Shown piece after piece: positions 34,872 through 46,119 of a stretch of DNA of 64,000 bases. Every line of letters starts with the position of its first letter. Position 1 is the stretch's first letter. Location of the stretch: contig NW_005434650.1 of NCBI RefSeq assembly GCF_000315625.1, positions 276,005 through 340,004 on the forward strand. Direction: 5' to 3'. The DNA is from Guillardia theta CCMP2712. Taxonomy: Eukaryota > Cryptophyceae > Pyrenomonadales > Geminigeraceae. The position numbers and the translations under genes are program-made. The notes below the pieces were generated by a model. It had not been told where the DNA came from. It saw only the letters and a list, made by a program, of their open reading frames with translations, and did not search any database.

Positions 34872-35697
34872 ATGCGGCAGTATCGGAGCCTCTCGGATGT
34901 TGAACTAGGCGAGTCAGTTGGGCTTGTTCCACTGAGTGATACAGTTGACGTGATCGACGTAGAAGACCCTTCCTTCCTCGTCGAACCTCTGCTCCCATCC
35001 CTCCGGCAGCGAGTCCTGTTGTTCAACCTCATTGATGCTCCTGCTCCTCCTCTTGCTCCTCCAACCTCCACGCTTCCTCTACCTTCTTAACCCCCCCCCC
35101 CCCCCCCCCCTCTTCCTCATCATCATCACAACCGATATGAACACTGCTCCCATGTTAGACCTATTCAATTCCACCCTGCTTCTAATCAGACACAGTGTTG
35201 CTTGTTCGCGTCATTCCCTACTCTCCTCTCATCTACCAATGTCTCCCTACATCTCTTTTCCTCTCCCTTCACTCGCTTTCGTCACCTGTCTCGGCTGCAC
35301 TTCAAGCTTACACTCGATGGAGCAAACAGCTTGCCCGCTCTGAATGATCTCGTACTGCCCGTACTACCAGGAGGGTCAGGAACCAGTCACGGCACAGCAA
35401 AGAGGATGGACGAGAAAGAGGGGGAGGGCAGACAGGAACCTTTCCGCAGCCGGGGACACTGCAGACGGGCTCGTGCGGAAGGGGATCCCGCTGCTGCAGC
35501 CGAGTTTTCTTGGGGGGAGGTGCACGGGAACCGGGGAGGAGACTCATCTGCACGAGTTGATGAGGGAAGGGAGGCCGGTGAGAGGCCGGAACCTGAGGAA
35601 GCGAAAGGTGCGGAACAGAGAGAAATCGATGCCACTGGGTGAAACGTCAAGGAATGGAAGAGAAGGGAGAGGGAGTAGAGGAGGGGGAATGGGGTAA
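34872..35697 (+). CDS. Weakly supported gene, unknown product
   Basis: Exon candidates: MRQYRSLSDVELGESVGLVP with DTVDVIDVEDPSFLVEPLLP (34872 on), LTLDGANSLPALNDL (about 35307-35351), and a longer one containing NLSAAGDTADGLVRKGIPLL and THLHELMREGRP (about 35371-35579) before a GTGAGAGG donor. Codon-level variety looks coding, and a pyrimidine-rich intron with a 20-C run separates the first two. The last part overlaps open minus-strand DNA at the end of the PITP gene, so strand is not certain. No family recognised. Confidence 0.35.
35091..35110. repeat. Homopolymer run of 20 C
   Basis: Twenty uninterrupted C residues, within a pyrimidine-rich probable intron. Length is likely to be variable or a sequencing weak point. 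Confidence 0.95.
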
Positions 35698-38096
35698 GGC
35701 AAGGAGTATGGGGAGGGCAGAGGGAGTGAGAGGAGAGGAACTCTGTATGAAGACAAGGAGGCAAGACAAAGCAGGGAGAAAGACGAGGAAGATGGGAAAG
35801 GAATATACCGAGGAGTCGCTGTTTTCACGGTGCGCATGATTCTAATGTGCATCGTCAACAACAAGTTTGATTGAAGAAGATCAATCAGGACAACCTCAGG
35901 AAGGCTCGTGCTGCTCCCGGCCATCAACCTGTCCCTCTTCTCGTCTCCGTCGCTCATCGTTAGCTTCACATCCTCGTCGCCATTCTCATGAGGCTGGTTC
36001 TTGCGTACAGCAGGAGAGGAAACGAATTGAGGGGGCAGCGTCCGATCCCTTGGTTTCTCAACCTCCACCTTGACAGCTTCGTCGGGCCCAGCTAGCAAGA
36101 TCTGCGGAGCTCGATCGCCGTTAACAGAAGCCTGATGGAGGCCAACACCCTAGAGACAAGCTCAGCAGGAGCGAGTACGAGAGGGGAGGGAGGGAGGGAG
36201 GGAGGGAGGGAGGGAGGGAGGGAGGGAGGGAGGGGAGGGAGGGAGGGTCTTACGTTCGCTTCTCCTCCTTTGTTCCCATTCTCTTGAGGAGACTCGGTCA
36301 GTTTGTCGCCCATCAAGTTGTCGGCGCTGACATTGGCGTCCGATACTCCTTCGACTTTGATAATCTCGTTCAGAGCAGGGGCGACCGCGTCCTTCCTCTC
36401 CGTCTGCTCCTTCTCGCCCTCCGCCGTCTCGGGGCTCGGCGGGTGAACTTCGGGGATGTCTTCAATCCTGCCACAGCCTCAGTCGCTCCTCCTGGTCCTT
36501 TCAGCCTGCCAAACCTGCCGTGCAGCTTGCCCTCCTTAATAGCAGTTATCTTGTTCGTCTTGAAAGTTTCCCGTCACATTCAGGCACACCGGATGGTCCA
36601 GTCTAGCTCACCCTCTCAGTCACCATCTCCTCGTAAATCCGAACTTGCTCGACGGAGAGGCCGTGCCATTCATCCATCCAGCTGTTAACGTCGTCACCTC
36701 CCCCACGGGTAGAGCCCGACTCTCTCACCAGAACATGGACCTGTTTGCGTTCAGGAAGATTGACCGTTCGTACGAGTGCATGAACTCTTCGATCTGGGGC
36801 ACACAGAGTGAGAATGCACGGTCATCAAAAGTTGAAGGATCCCTGACCTTGTGCTGGAAGGGCCAGTAGTCGAACTCGCAGGTCACCAGCTTGTAAGCGC
36901 ACATGACAGGTTCACTCTAATCCGAGCCAAGGGGATCAGGGAGCATCGGCAAGATAGCAATCAGACCGACGACTGCCAGTTCCCGACGAGGGGCCCGCGG
37001 CCTGTTCGCACGGACTTGAAAGTTCCTGCAGGAACAAGCTCGTCAAGCATCTCTACCACCCTGAGATCGGTCGAGCTCACTTGGATCCGTGTTATCCTTG
37101 TCGTACATCTTCTTCTTCTTGTGGTGGTCGTCCTTCTCCGAGATGTCCACGTACACTATTTCTCTCTTTCGTCGCAGCAAGTCAACAAGCTCGTTGTTGA
37201 GGGCCAGTCTGCTCACCTGCTTCAACTTCTTGTCGTCCAACTTGTGGATGTTGAAGCTATCCCCCCTGGGTGAAGCGAATCACCGGAATGCGCTCACAAC
37301 TCCGTCAGGCTCACCTGTCTTGTGCATGAATCGTCTCAACCCGCATCAAGAACTTGTGGAATAGAGGGAGCCTGCGCAGTTGTCAGCTCCCGGTCATTCG
37401 CAAGACTTGAAGGAAAACCTCAACTCCGTCACGACGTGCGGATAGCAGTTGTGGGCAGTCTCAACAAGAGTCATTCCAGACTTTACAGGATGTAAGTTCA
37501 GCTGTGAAAGGAACCATGCTTGCTGTCAGGAATCACCTTGGGGGCAATCGCTCGAAGCCATCCCGGAAATCTTCTCTCAATGTGATAGTGTTTCTTAGTG
37601 TAGATTCCAGGACCTGAAATGCGGAGGAGGCGCCAAAGGTGAAGATGGAGAAGAGGGAGAGACAGGCAGAGATAAGTGGAGAAGGTGAGAGGGAGGGAGG
37701 AGGGTGTTGGGAAGAGAGAAGGAGTCAGGGCAGATCAATACACAGCGTTGAAGATCCTTCACCCATAGTCGGATGGACGCATTGTGTATTTTCCAAGATT
37801 TCCACTCCTGATCGCAGAGTCTCAGCAAAGAACAAGTCGCACATCCGCATGGTGTCATCACCAGCTCCGTTGGGTTGCTCAGCCTCCATAGACTGGCAGA
37901 AGTTGCGCAGGGAAATCAGAATCCCTCCTCCCCCACCCCTCCGAACCTCACCTGAGTCTTGGCGGTCATGTAAATCTGTGCTATCTTGTACTCTTCGACG
38001 GTGACCTGATAGAGAGAGGACGAGTCAGTCGTTGCTTCGTCTCTGCATGTCACATCATACCGGCATGACGATCCTGTACTCCTTGAGAATCACCAT
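35544..38096 (-). CDS. Phosphatidylinositol transfer protein with C-terminal extension
   Basis: Class I PITP: a cytosolic START-like protein that exchanges phosphatidylinositol between membranes. About ten exons read in order: MVILKEYRIVMP; VTVEEYKIAQIYMTAKTQ; MEAEQPNGAGVEILENT; GPGIYTKKHYHIERRFPGWL; LNLHPVKSGMTLVETAHNCY; LFHKFLMRVETIH; REIVYVDISEKDDHH; FKSVRTGRGPLVGNWQ; VMCAYKLVTCEFDYWPFQ; IEEFMHSYERSIFLNANRSM; SWMDEWHGLSVEQVRIYEEM. This is collinear with animal PITP-alpha. It then continues beyond the usual end through a disordered acidic stretch (NEIIKVEGVSDANVSADN), a helix (RVLASIRLLLTAIELR), and ILLAGPDEAVKVEVEKPRDR to about 35800. The stop is uncertain: the frame stays open to 35544 but becomes low complexity after TVKTATPRY. 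ATG 38096-38094 matches the family start exactly. Confidence 0.88.
36181..36247. repeat. (GGGA)n microsatellite
   Basis: GGGA/TCCC tandem repeat inside a PITP intron, where it forms the polypyrimidine tract on the coding strand. Similar tracts occur at 29708-29743, 38565-38615 and 46196-46248. Confidence 0.95.
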
Positions 38097-39181
38097 ACTG
38101 TGAAGCTACCAGCGATCGACCAAGAACCCCGGCAACGGTGGTGCGTGAAACCAGCACCGCAGAGCTCTCAGGGGAGCATCCTCGTGTGAAATCGAGTTCT
38201 TGATTTGACGAAAGCATGGAAAAACCGCAGGTCAATCCCAGCAAGAAGGTATTACAATGCAAATGATTCATCGCAACGAAAGGGAATCTTCGAATCGTCC
38301 ACGGTATCTTCTCATTTCCGTCTGTTCATTCTATACCCTCCTTCACAAGATGATTCCTCCTGACGGTGTTGCCCACCATATTCTCCCCTTCCCTTCCCAG
38401 GTGTATCCTTTGCGAACATCGCTCCTCAAACACTCTGTCCTACCCTTCCCATACAATCCTCCGAAACATTTCCAGTCAATCTTCCTGTTCCGTCTCCCTG
38501 ATTCTTGCCTCCTCTCTCTCCTTCTCCTCCCTCCTCTCCTACTCGTCTCATCTCCATGCCGCCCTCTCCCTCCCTCCCTCCCTCCCTCCTCTCCCTCCCT
38601 CCCTCCCTCCCTCCTCCTCGTCCTTGTCTCCCCTCCATGAAGGGTTGCTGTGCAGGCATTTCGCCTTCCTATCACGCACGAACATTTGACTAAAACTAAA
38701 ACTGTTTTTGGGCCCTAGCAGAATATCCCTGCTTCTAGTGCCATGGCGAGGCAAGGACATACAGGGCAAGAGAGAAGGAATGAGAGGGTCATGAATGATG
38801 TCAAATGCCAAGCTTGAACACTGTCCTGGAGGAGAACAGGTTGCAATGATGCAGAGGGGACAGATGACTAGGTGAACTTCTCAGGACGAAGGAGAGAGGT
38901 ATCCTCTACATCAAATGTTATAGCGGCGAATGCTTCGGGCGATATGGCGATTGCGAACAGATTTCTCGTAGTCACCGATGTACAGCGATCCTTCGACCGA
39001 GTTGAATGGCCTTTGCACGAGACAGGTGCTACGACATTTGAAACAAAGTTCAAAGGATGCATCAGGAGGTGGAAGGACAGTTGTAGGTAAAATATGCTGT
39101 GCAGTGAGAAATGCAAAGAAATAATGACAAGAGTAGCGCGAAATGACTTGAGACAAGCCGCCATCGTCACTCTCCGTTACC
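38097..39181. other. Spacer between PITP and RER1 genes
   Basis: 38097-38870 is the PITP upstream region: pyrimidine-rich with a (CCCT)n tract and no supported exon. 38868-39180 has a minus-strand open frame with CTSVTTRNLFAIAISPEAF and DVEDTSLLRPEKFT that may be RER1 3'UTR or a separate short exon. I cannot decide. Confidence 0.4.
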
Positions 39182-40264
39182 TCATGGTGATTCTTCCGAT
39201 CTGCAAAAGCAAGGGTACGAGTAAAGTTGTGGTGTATAAGATTCTTGAAGATAGTAGGCCCTACGTAGAATCTTTTCCTTTGAACTTGGGCTTTCCAAGA
39301 GTAATCGGAATGTAGTTGTGCTTGATCATGTGCCTACAAGAAATGGTTAAAATAAATGATGTAACTTACCTTGATGTTCACTTACTGAATCTGTCGGCGC
39401 ATCGTCATGATAAACAGGGCGAAGAAATAGCAAACGAGAATCGGCCTGTCATGAACAGAATCAACAAGGAAAGGTGTGCACCAGAGCTGTCAAAGCTGTC
39501 TCACCAAAAAACAGGAATGTTGAACACAGAGAAAAAGGTCATGAAGAACGCAATCACAATCCCGCGCGTCACCCCATACCAAAACCTTGTTCACGCCAGT
39601 TAGAATGAGGGGTTTGTCCATAAGCATGTGCTCTCTCACTTGAACTCAGGCAGCTTCCTAACAAAAGGTTTGAATTCATCAGCTTCGTTGGTGGGTAGGA
39701 CAGACTGTGGGTCAAACAGTCAGATGTTGTCACTAGAATTAAGACAGACTCACTCCATCTGCAGATGGATCAGACGCCGGCGATAAAAAGCCGATGCCAA
39801 GATTCAGGATGTAGATTCCTTTCCAAACCTCATTAGAAAAACTTCATATTCGACAAGTGAGAAAGTAAGCACCTAATCCGTAAGTGACAATATACCATCC
39901 ATTTATAAGAAATATTCTGATGCAGTAAATGATAAATAGGACCTGCAAACCAGACTTCAAGAAAGGTTCCAACCATGTTTCCCACTCACCGCTGTCCCTA
40001 TCCATCTTGCACCAGTATGAGGGGCAGTGGAATCCTTGAGCGTGGTAAAACCTTCAAGACACATTCTCAACGACATCGAATTGGGTGCTAGCCTGAGAAA
40101 TTAGCTCGTTACTCACGCATGTACAGCTGGTGCATCTGCTTCTGGAGTGGCGAGCTCTCCTCGAGGCCTCCATCATCACTGAAGTCATGAGGCTGGTGGA
40201 CATGTCAGATCGTCATGCTCCACATCACTAGGGTTCATACTCCTCCTGTGGCAGGGAACGACAT
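39182..40264 (-). CDS. RER1: RER1 ER-retrieval receptor
   Basis: Golgi/cis-Golgi four-pass membrane protein that returns ER membrane proteins in COPI vesicles. Exons in order: MSFPATGG; PHDFSDDGGLEESSPLQKQM; LKDSTAPHTGARWIGTA; VLFIIYCIRIFLINGWYIVT, YGLG; IYILNLGIGFLSPASDPSAD; LPTNEADEFKPFVRKLPEFK; WGVTRGIVIAFFMTFFSVFN, IPVFW; GPILVCYFFALFI; MIKHNYIPITLGKPKFKGKD; ending STSEESP at TGA 39184-39182. Every block aligns with human RER1 in order. Introns are mostly 40-110 nt. The C-terminal tail is short and Ser/Glu-rich. Confident assignment. Confidence 0.95.
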
Positions 40265-40282
40265 CTTGTACCAATCAAAGGA

Positions 40283-40928
40283 CTAATCCTTCACGAGGAG
40301 CTCCGATCTTACTATTGAGGAAAGAACACGAACCCAAGACTGAAAGGATCAAATCAATAACAGTCTAAAGATCACCTGACAAGGGACCTGTAACACTGCT
40401 TGCAGGCTTATTGTTCTTGATGCATATGCCCTTGACAACCTGCTCGACCTCTGAGTACCCAGTTTCATAAGTTCATCTTTCCAAAATAGCAGACATGTTG
40501 TGAAACCGAAGAAATCGGTAGATCAAATTTCTTCTTGTGGCTTCAAAATATTCACGCATCGAGAACGAACGATGATGATTGGGATCACATAAGCACTCTT
40601 CAAACTTGTCTGTATCAGAAGTTGGAGTGGTTACTCTAAATACAACTATAATCTTTAGGTTGCTTAATTTCCTTGTCTCTTGTCTTGACCAATGCACATC
40701 CAGCTGTAAAATCCAAGAAGAAAAACCATCACGCTATAGCATATCATGCAATTTCACCCCACTTACAAGTTCTACATTATTTGCAGATCCTGTTCCATCA
40801 CCTACTTCTTCATGAACTCGCATCATCTCTATCTATAGAGTTGATCTTCAGAAACAGAAACGTACATCCTCTGCCATCTTTCTCTGCGGCTCCTTCCAAC
40901 CGCTTAACTCCTTGCTCACATTTCTCAT
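40283..40928 (-). CDS. Possible small multi-exon protein, unknown
   Basis: Reads MRNVSKELSGWKEPQRKMAE (40928), then IEMMRVHEEVGDGTGSANNV after a 33-nt intron, then less certain exons with DKFEECLCDPNHH and GYSEVEQVVKGICIKNNKPA, and a possible end SELLVKD at TAG 40285-40283. This stop is only 18 bp from the RER1 ATG on the same strand, which is very tight. It could instead be a 5' leader or alternative first exons of RER1. No family recognised. Confidence 0.35.
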
Positions 40929-41480
40929 AGAGCCTCTCCCGCCCGCCGACGTGTAAGGACCCACCCCCACCCCCATCTCTACTTCATAGAATCTGCCATA
41001 ACCCGGCTCTCACCACATTTTTCAGGGAAAGATAAGGGGTACCTTGACCCACAATGTGTAGCACGACCCCCTTCCTCTACACCTCAATCGTTGAGTACCC
41101 CACCCCAATTCCAACTTTACTACCCCCCTTTTATCCTGGCCGTCTATTGTTTTATTACCCCATCAACTCAATAGCACAGACCTAGTAAAGGGGGGTAGGG
41201 TACTGTTTATCAACCTGGTTGAGCTGGGCTGGAAGGGGTGGGTGAAACCCAACCCGCCTCGGACCAGAAGGAGATTCCGGACTCCGGATTCCCCGGGCCC
41301 GGTGACTAAAAATACACCGGTACTTCCGTCATGTATAGGAAGGGTGGGTGGGGTAGTGTATTCACCGGTTCTAGAACTGAGATTTTAGAGGGTAGGTAAT
41401 GAAAACATGACCGGTCTGTTACTAGGGGAGGTGATGGGTAGGGTGTTGATTTGTCGAAGAGACAGGCGCGCTCAAGAGCC
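40929..41480. promoter_or_regulatory. Divergent promoter region rich in TACCC/GGGTA words
   Basis: No exon seen. It carries many TACCCC, CCCACCC and GGGTAGGG words (40955-40985, 41030-41130, 41185-41250, 41335-41400) and a small CCCGGGCCCGG patch at 41290-41305, immediately upstream of the orphan membrane gene. Confidence 0.6.
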
Positions 41481-43107
41481 ATGGCGTGGCGCAGTTATGG
41501 GACTGCGGAGGAGGGAGGAGGGAGAATTACAGGAGGAAGGAAGACAGCAGCTGTCGTTGCTGCTCTCTCCTTCACTGCTGTTGCAGCGGTCCTCTGTGTC
41601 ATTGCTCTCACTCAAAGCCAAGACAAGAAGTCTGAACTTGTGGTAAGGCAGAAAATGGCTGTGTTTTCTGTGTAAAGATGGAGTACATGGCTTGTGGGAC
41701 ATCGTTGAACATTGCATACAGCGCTATTTTTTCTTCTCATCTATAGAGTCTATATTCCTCCATTCGCTGACATCATAACAGGATGAGAAGCTTGTGCTCT
41801 TCAAGATGGAACCCCCTCCTGAGCCTTGGTCACCACCTGCTAACCTGTGGATGTTCTGGGGTCAGTCACCTAACAAGCGCTTTGGACACTCCGGTGACAA
41901 CATTCGTCACTTGGTGAAGCTCGGAAGGTCAGAACGACAAGCTTTTGAACTAAGAGTCGAGCTCACTTCTTGAAAGGCTTGCTGGTGGCGAGTACAGGGA
42001 TCCGCATTTCCTGTTCAACTTTGATTCTCAGACATTCCGTGAGTGCATTAAGCTGGTTGCTAGTGGTTACTGACTGCTGTTTGGACAATGCAGGTGATCT
42101 CTCGGAGTCCTGCTGCACCACGATGCTCGTCGCTCCCATGAAGAATGACATGCCGATTTACAATGCTGAGTCCAACGTTGCCCAGAGACTGCGTATGCCC
42201 TGTGGAGTTGTCTTTTCTAGCTTATTATCACGCAGGCAACTATGTTGCCAACGGCAACCACATTGTCTTCACTGGTGGATCATTGGTATCGATTGAGTTT
42301 ATCAACAGGTTGATCGAGAAAGTTTGATCTGCGCCGCTTGTTTCTCACTCTTCTTCGCCTCAGATACTTCTATTACAACATTGAGCCGGAATCATCCTCT
42401 GGAACGTTCAAGGGATCGGGTGAGCGGCTGCACTGGTTGAGACAGGGATAATCTTATGTTGTTGTTCCACAAGGATACGGAAACTGGTCGCCAGGACCTT
42501 TCCGGAAGCTCATCACGACAGATCTTCCTTGGGTTTACAAGTTGACGCCGGACACTCTCTACCAGGACCACACTTCAGTTCAGTCCATGGCTCTCCGATC
42601 CCTCCCCTCGGGCACCTCCGTCATCTACATGACGCCCAAGTCCTCGCCCGTCTTCCTCATCAAGTTCTGCCAGAGGCTGAGTGAGAGGCATGGTGAACCC
42701 CCCATCAAGACTGTGCCCAAGGACTGCTGGAGGCACGCTGCCAGGGGGTACCCTTGCTCTTGCGGTATGCCAGCATGCTGGATCGCGTTCGGGGGCTGAT
42801 CGTGGTGTGCAGGTACCATCTCTTACATCGGTTACGACTGGCATTACGACCAGGATGCTGCCGACTGGGACAAGGTGTGTGAGCTCGGACGAACTTGTTG
42901 ATTTCGACTGACATCAAGGGTGTGAAGGTCATGTTGGCAGCTGTTGAGTATCAGTCAGACCCCGATGAGTCCACCACCTTCTCCCCTAACTGCAAGCAAC
43001 CACCAAGGGTGAGGACCGCGCGAGGTCGCGGGTTGTGTCTGATTTGCTCTCAGGTCATTGAGGATCCTCATGCGCCTAAGAACCCTCCCATGTGCGGCAA
43101 GCTCTAA
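41481..43107 (+). CDS. Signal-anchored lumenal/extracellular protein, unknown family
   Basis: About nine exons with small introns. The N-terminus is cytosolic (MAWRSYGTAEEGGGR), followed by a membrane anchor (AVVAALSFTAVAAVLCVIAL). The lumenal part continues DEKLVLFKMEPPPEPWSPPA, NLWMFWGQSPNKRFGHSGDN, YRDPHFLFNFDSQTF, SCCTTMLVAPMKNDMPIYNA, NYVANGNHIVFTGGSLVSIE, YGNWSPGPFRKLI, LPWVYKLTPDTLYQDHTSVQ, VIYMTPKSSPVFLIKFCQRL, GYPCSCGTISYIGYDWHYDQ, and ends NPPMCGKL. Eight or so Cys residues suggest disulphides. The block with 'GNHIVFTGG' and 'LYQDHTSVQSMALRSLPSG' looks like a real globular domain, but I cannot name it. Same architecture (short tail, one anchor, exported domain) as the collagen-tailed gene. 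Confidence 0.75.
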
Positions 43108-43863
43108 TATTCTTTCAACTGCACTGGGATGTTGGGTTCAGTTTTGTGTCTTCACTCAGTGCTACTGTCATGGGGTGGAGTCAAAAGCTTCTCCAAGGTA
43201 TATTAGGATGCAAGCAGTTAACGACCTGCCATCTGTACAAGCGTTTTTCTTCTCGAGTAAACTTCTGGTTGCCCAACGGAGGACATGGCAATGGATCGAT
43301 ACAGTAGTCGTCACACGTGAAGTGACTTGGCTCGCTTCTTGTGCTGCCTATGAAAGTTCTTCCTGCTGTTTGTCTCCCTTCTCCAACTACAACTAACATC
43401 ATGTTCATCTCTCCATCGGCTTGAAAGGCTCACACCTTGCACTCATCTTCTTCCACCCATCGCCGTTCCTACACGTCCCCTCGCTCCCTTTTCCTTTAAA
43501 AACACTCTACTGACTGTGCCAGCCTCATTCCCCTTCCCCAGCCCCCTTCCCCCTTGTCAATCCGTGCTCACTGCTCTCCTCCTCCCCTCCTCCTCCTCCC
43601 CTCCTCCCCTCCTCTCCTCCTCTCTTCCACCACCCCTCCTCGTCCTCTCCTCCTCCCATCCTCCCCTCCTCCCTCCTCCTCCTTCCCTCCTCCTTCCTCC
43701 TCCCCCCCTTCCCCCCCCCCCCGCCCCTTTTCTCCCCCTCCTCCTCCCCTTCCCCTCCGCTCCGCTGAGATACCTGGCAGCCCTGCAAGCCGCCTGCAGC
43801 TTTTCTGCCATCCCCTTCCTCCCGTGTCCCCTGATCTCCCAGCTATGCAGCCGGTGCGACGAC
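43108..43863. other. Spacer with long CT-rich tract
   Basis: 43108-43440 is the 3' flank of the orphan gene. 43560-43760 is an almost pure C/T tract (CTCCTC, CCCTCC) just upstream of the MDP1-like start. Frames through the tract encode only Pro/Ser/Leu or, antisense, Glu/Gly/Arg and are artefacts. Confidence 0.7.
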
Positions 43864-44613
43864 ATGAGTGAGACCATGGAGAAGCTGCTGGCTCGCAGAG
43901 AGCACGTGCCCAAAGTCTGCATCATCGACCTTGACAGAACGGTGAGGTTTGAAGAGGGGGAGGGAACAGCGAAAGAATGGAGGGAGGGAGGGAGGGAGCG
44001 ATAGAGCTGAATCATGCTCGGCAGCTATGGAACGTGTTTGCGGCGGAAGAGACCTTTCCACCATACCGTCGAGTGGGAGAATGCGAGGTAAAAGACAGCA
44101 AAGGGAGATCCGTCTCGCTGCATGCAGACACACCAGCGATCTTGACGAGCTTGAAGGAGAAGGTGAGGGCAGCATGCGCTGACTTGCTCTTCTCCCCGGT
44201 CATGGCCCATGCAGGGATGTCGAATCGCTATCGCGTCTTTGAGCCCCAACTTTGAGCTCTGCTGCATGCTCCTTTCTGCGTTCGGCATCCTGCGGCTGAT
44301 CGAGCGGAGCCTCATCCAGGTCGGTTGCCTCCACTTGGAGCGGCAAAGAGAGCTGAGACCCGCTGGCAGATCAAGAACGGGACGGGCAAGCTGGAGCACT
44401 TCCGATCGATCAAGAGCGCGAGCGGCTGCGCGTACCAGGAGATGATGTTCTTCGACGATCTGCCATCCAACGTGAAGGTGGGAGGTGATGACATGTTCGT
44501 CTCTCCTCACTGACTGGCACCAGCAAGCTCAGAAGTTGGGTATCACCTCCGTGCTGGTCGGACGAGAAGGGCTCTCCAGCTCTACTCTCTGCAAGGTGTG
44601 CATGGCAGCATGA
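43864..44613 (+). CDS. MDP1-like HAD-family phosphatase
   Basis: HAD-superfamily phosphatase of the magnesium-dependent phosphatase-1 / acid phosphatase (NIF-like) type. Motif I is VCIIDLDRTLWNVF (nucleophile in DxDxT), split by an intron after DRT. Then PYRRVGECEVKDSKGRSVSL, a motif II-like GCRIAIASLSPNFEL, the lysine in NGTGKLEHF, and motif IV MMFFDDLPSNVKV with AQKLGITSVLVG. This order matches MDP1, which acts on phosphotyrosine and sugar phosphates. Start is the ATG of MSETMEKLLARREH. The annotated stop (44611-44613) follows a possible donor, and a last exon near 45027 (GLEFQVYARR) would restore the family's C-terminal helix; so the true 3' end may lie in the Glu/Arg-rich DNA downstream. 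Confidence 0.8.
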
Positions 44614-45099
44614 GGAGTGAAGGTGAGACGATGGCAGGGCCTCTCCCTCTTCGCTGATTGCAAGCGGTCGACCAACGTGATGAGCTCGTGGCTCGTGAGG
44701 GCAGCGGCGAGCAAGGAAGGAGGGGGGGGCGAGGGGGAGAGGGTGAAGCGAGCGAACGAGGGAGCTTGCATGGAAGCGGGGAATGCAAACAAAAGGAGAA
44801 GCTCTGAGGAGAAACGAGGCGAGAAGAGCGAAAACGAGGAGGCGAAAAGAAATGAGGAGAGGAGAAACGAAGAGGGGAGAAGTGAAGAGAGAAGGGATGA
44901 GACAAGTGGACAGGAGACAAGCGACGCAAGCAGAACAAAAGCGGAGGAGGGAGGAGAAGGCAGGGTTACGGTTAGGAAGAGATACGAAGAGGACATGTCG
45001 CCCTATCCCCGAGAAGAGCAACACAGGCTTGGAGTTCCAAGTTTACGCGAGAAGAACGATGAATGAAAACATGAGAGAAAGCGGAGCCTTCAGCTTTTG

Positions 45100-46104
45100 G
45101 GAAGGAGCAAGTGAGCGTGTTGGTGCATCTTCTTGGCTGACTTTCTCCTCGTCACCGTCGCCTTCCTCTTGACTCCCGTTAGCTTCTGCGCCTTCTCCTG
45201 CTCCCACGGGTGAACCAGCAAGCGCTACCCTCCTTCTCCTTCACCTGCTTCGTGGGGATGAGACCCTCCTGCTTCAGCTGGTGCTCCTGCTCCTCCTGCG
45301 TGAGCTGGTTCCGCGGCTCGTTCTCCTCCCACAGCTTCTTGATGTCATCATCGACCTGACAGGCACCCTCACCTCCCGCCCACGAGGGTCAGAGCTCAGG
45401 GCCCACCTGGATCTCAAGGTGCTTGTGACGAGGAAACAAAAGAGTGTTGCGCGACTCTGCGTTCTGGATCGCGTAGATCTCATGGCTCTCCTTGAGCGAC
45501 TTGACATCTCCCTGCCCCGCCGTCACCGGCTCACCCTCCTCCTCATCATCATCACCTCAACCCCGTTGTAGGCATCGTTCTCTGACGGCTCCTTCATGCC
45601 GCAGGGAGTGTTGAGGATCACTTCCAACAGGTTTTGCCGATTCGACAGCTCCAGCATCGCCTTGTACGACCAGACGTACTCGCCCGACTCCGACAGCTCG
45701 CACTGCCACTTGCTCAGCAGAGAAACCAGAGCAAGGAAGGAGAGCAAGGAAGAGGGAGAGAAGAGCAGAAGGACGAGGGAGGGAGGGAGGGACATGCGGA
45801 GGAACGAGAGTACCGAGATAAATTTGTTGTTTCGAAGAGTGTCGAAAAGAGCTCGCCCTTCCGGGTCCACGATCTTGAAGCAGAGCGGATGAGACCAGCG
45901 ACCATGAGGGAGTCAGTTTACCGAGTGAAGATCGCCGACGCAGATTTCGTTTGAGATTTCCTGACTCGTACATTCCTGCAACACGATGAGTCCGTTTCGA
46001 CAAGATATCACAACTGAAGTGTTGACCTTGCGAACTCTGCTGAGAGTGCATTTTCCGTCCCTGAAAGACTCCTTGTCCTCGGCATCTCCCATCCTATCCT
46101 TCAA
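45100..46104 (-). CDS. GTF2E2: TFIIE subunit beta
   Basis: General RNA polymerase II initiation factor; recruits and stimulates TFIIH. Exons in order: CTSQEISNEICVGDLHS; IVDPEGRALFDTLRNNKFIS; WQCELSESGEYVWSYKAMLE, LSNRQNLLEVIL; DVKSLKESHEIYAIQNAESR, NTLLFPRHKHLEIQ; VDDDIKKLWEENE, HQLKQEGLIPTKQ; and a basic tail KLTGVKRKATVTRRKSAKK. This fits the tandem winged-helix core of plant and animal TFIIE-beta ('SLRNNPKV', 'VDDDLKQLF', then a basic C-terminus). N-terminal start (MGDAEDKESFRDGK near 46092) and the stop (between about 45180 and 44970) are uncertain. Introns here are GA/CT-rich. Confidence 0.82.
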
Positions 46105-46119
46105 TCACTTCGCCTCCAA

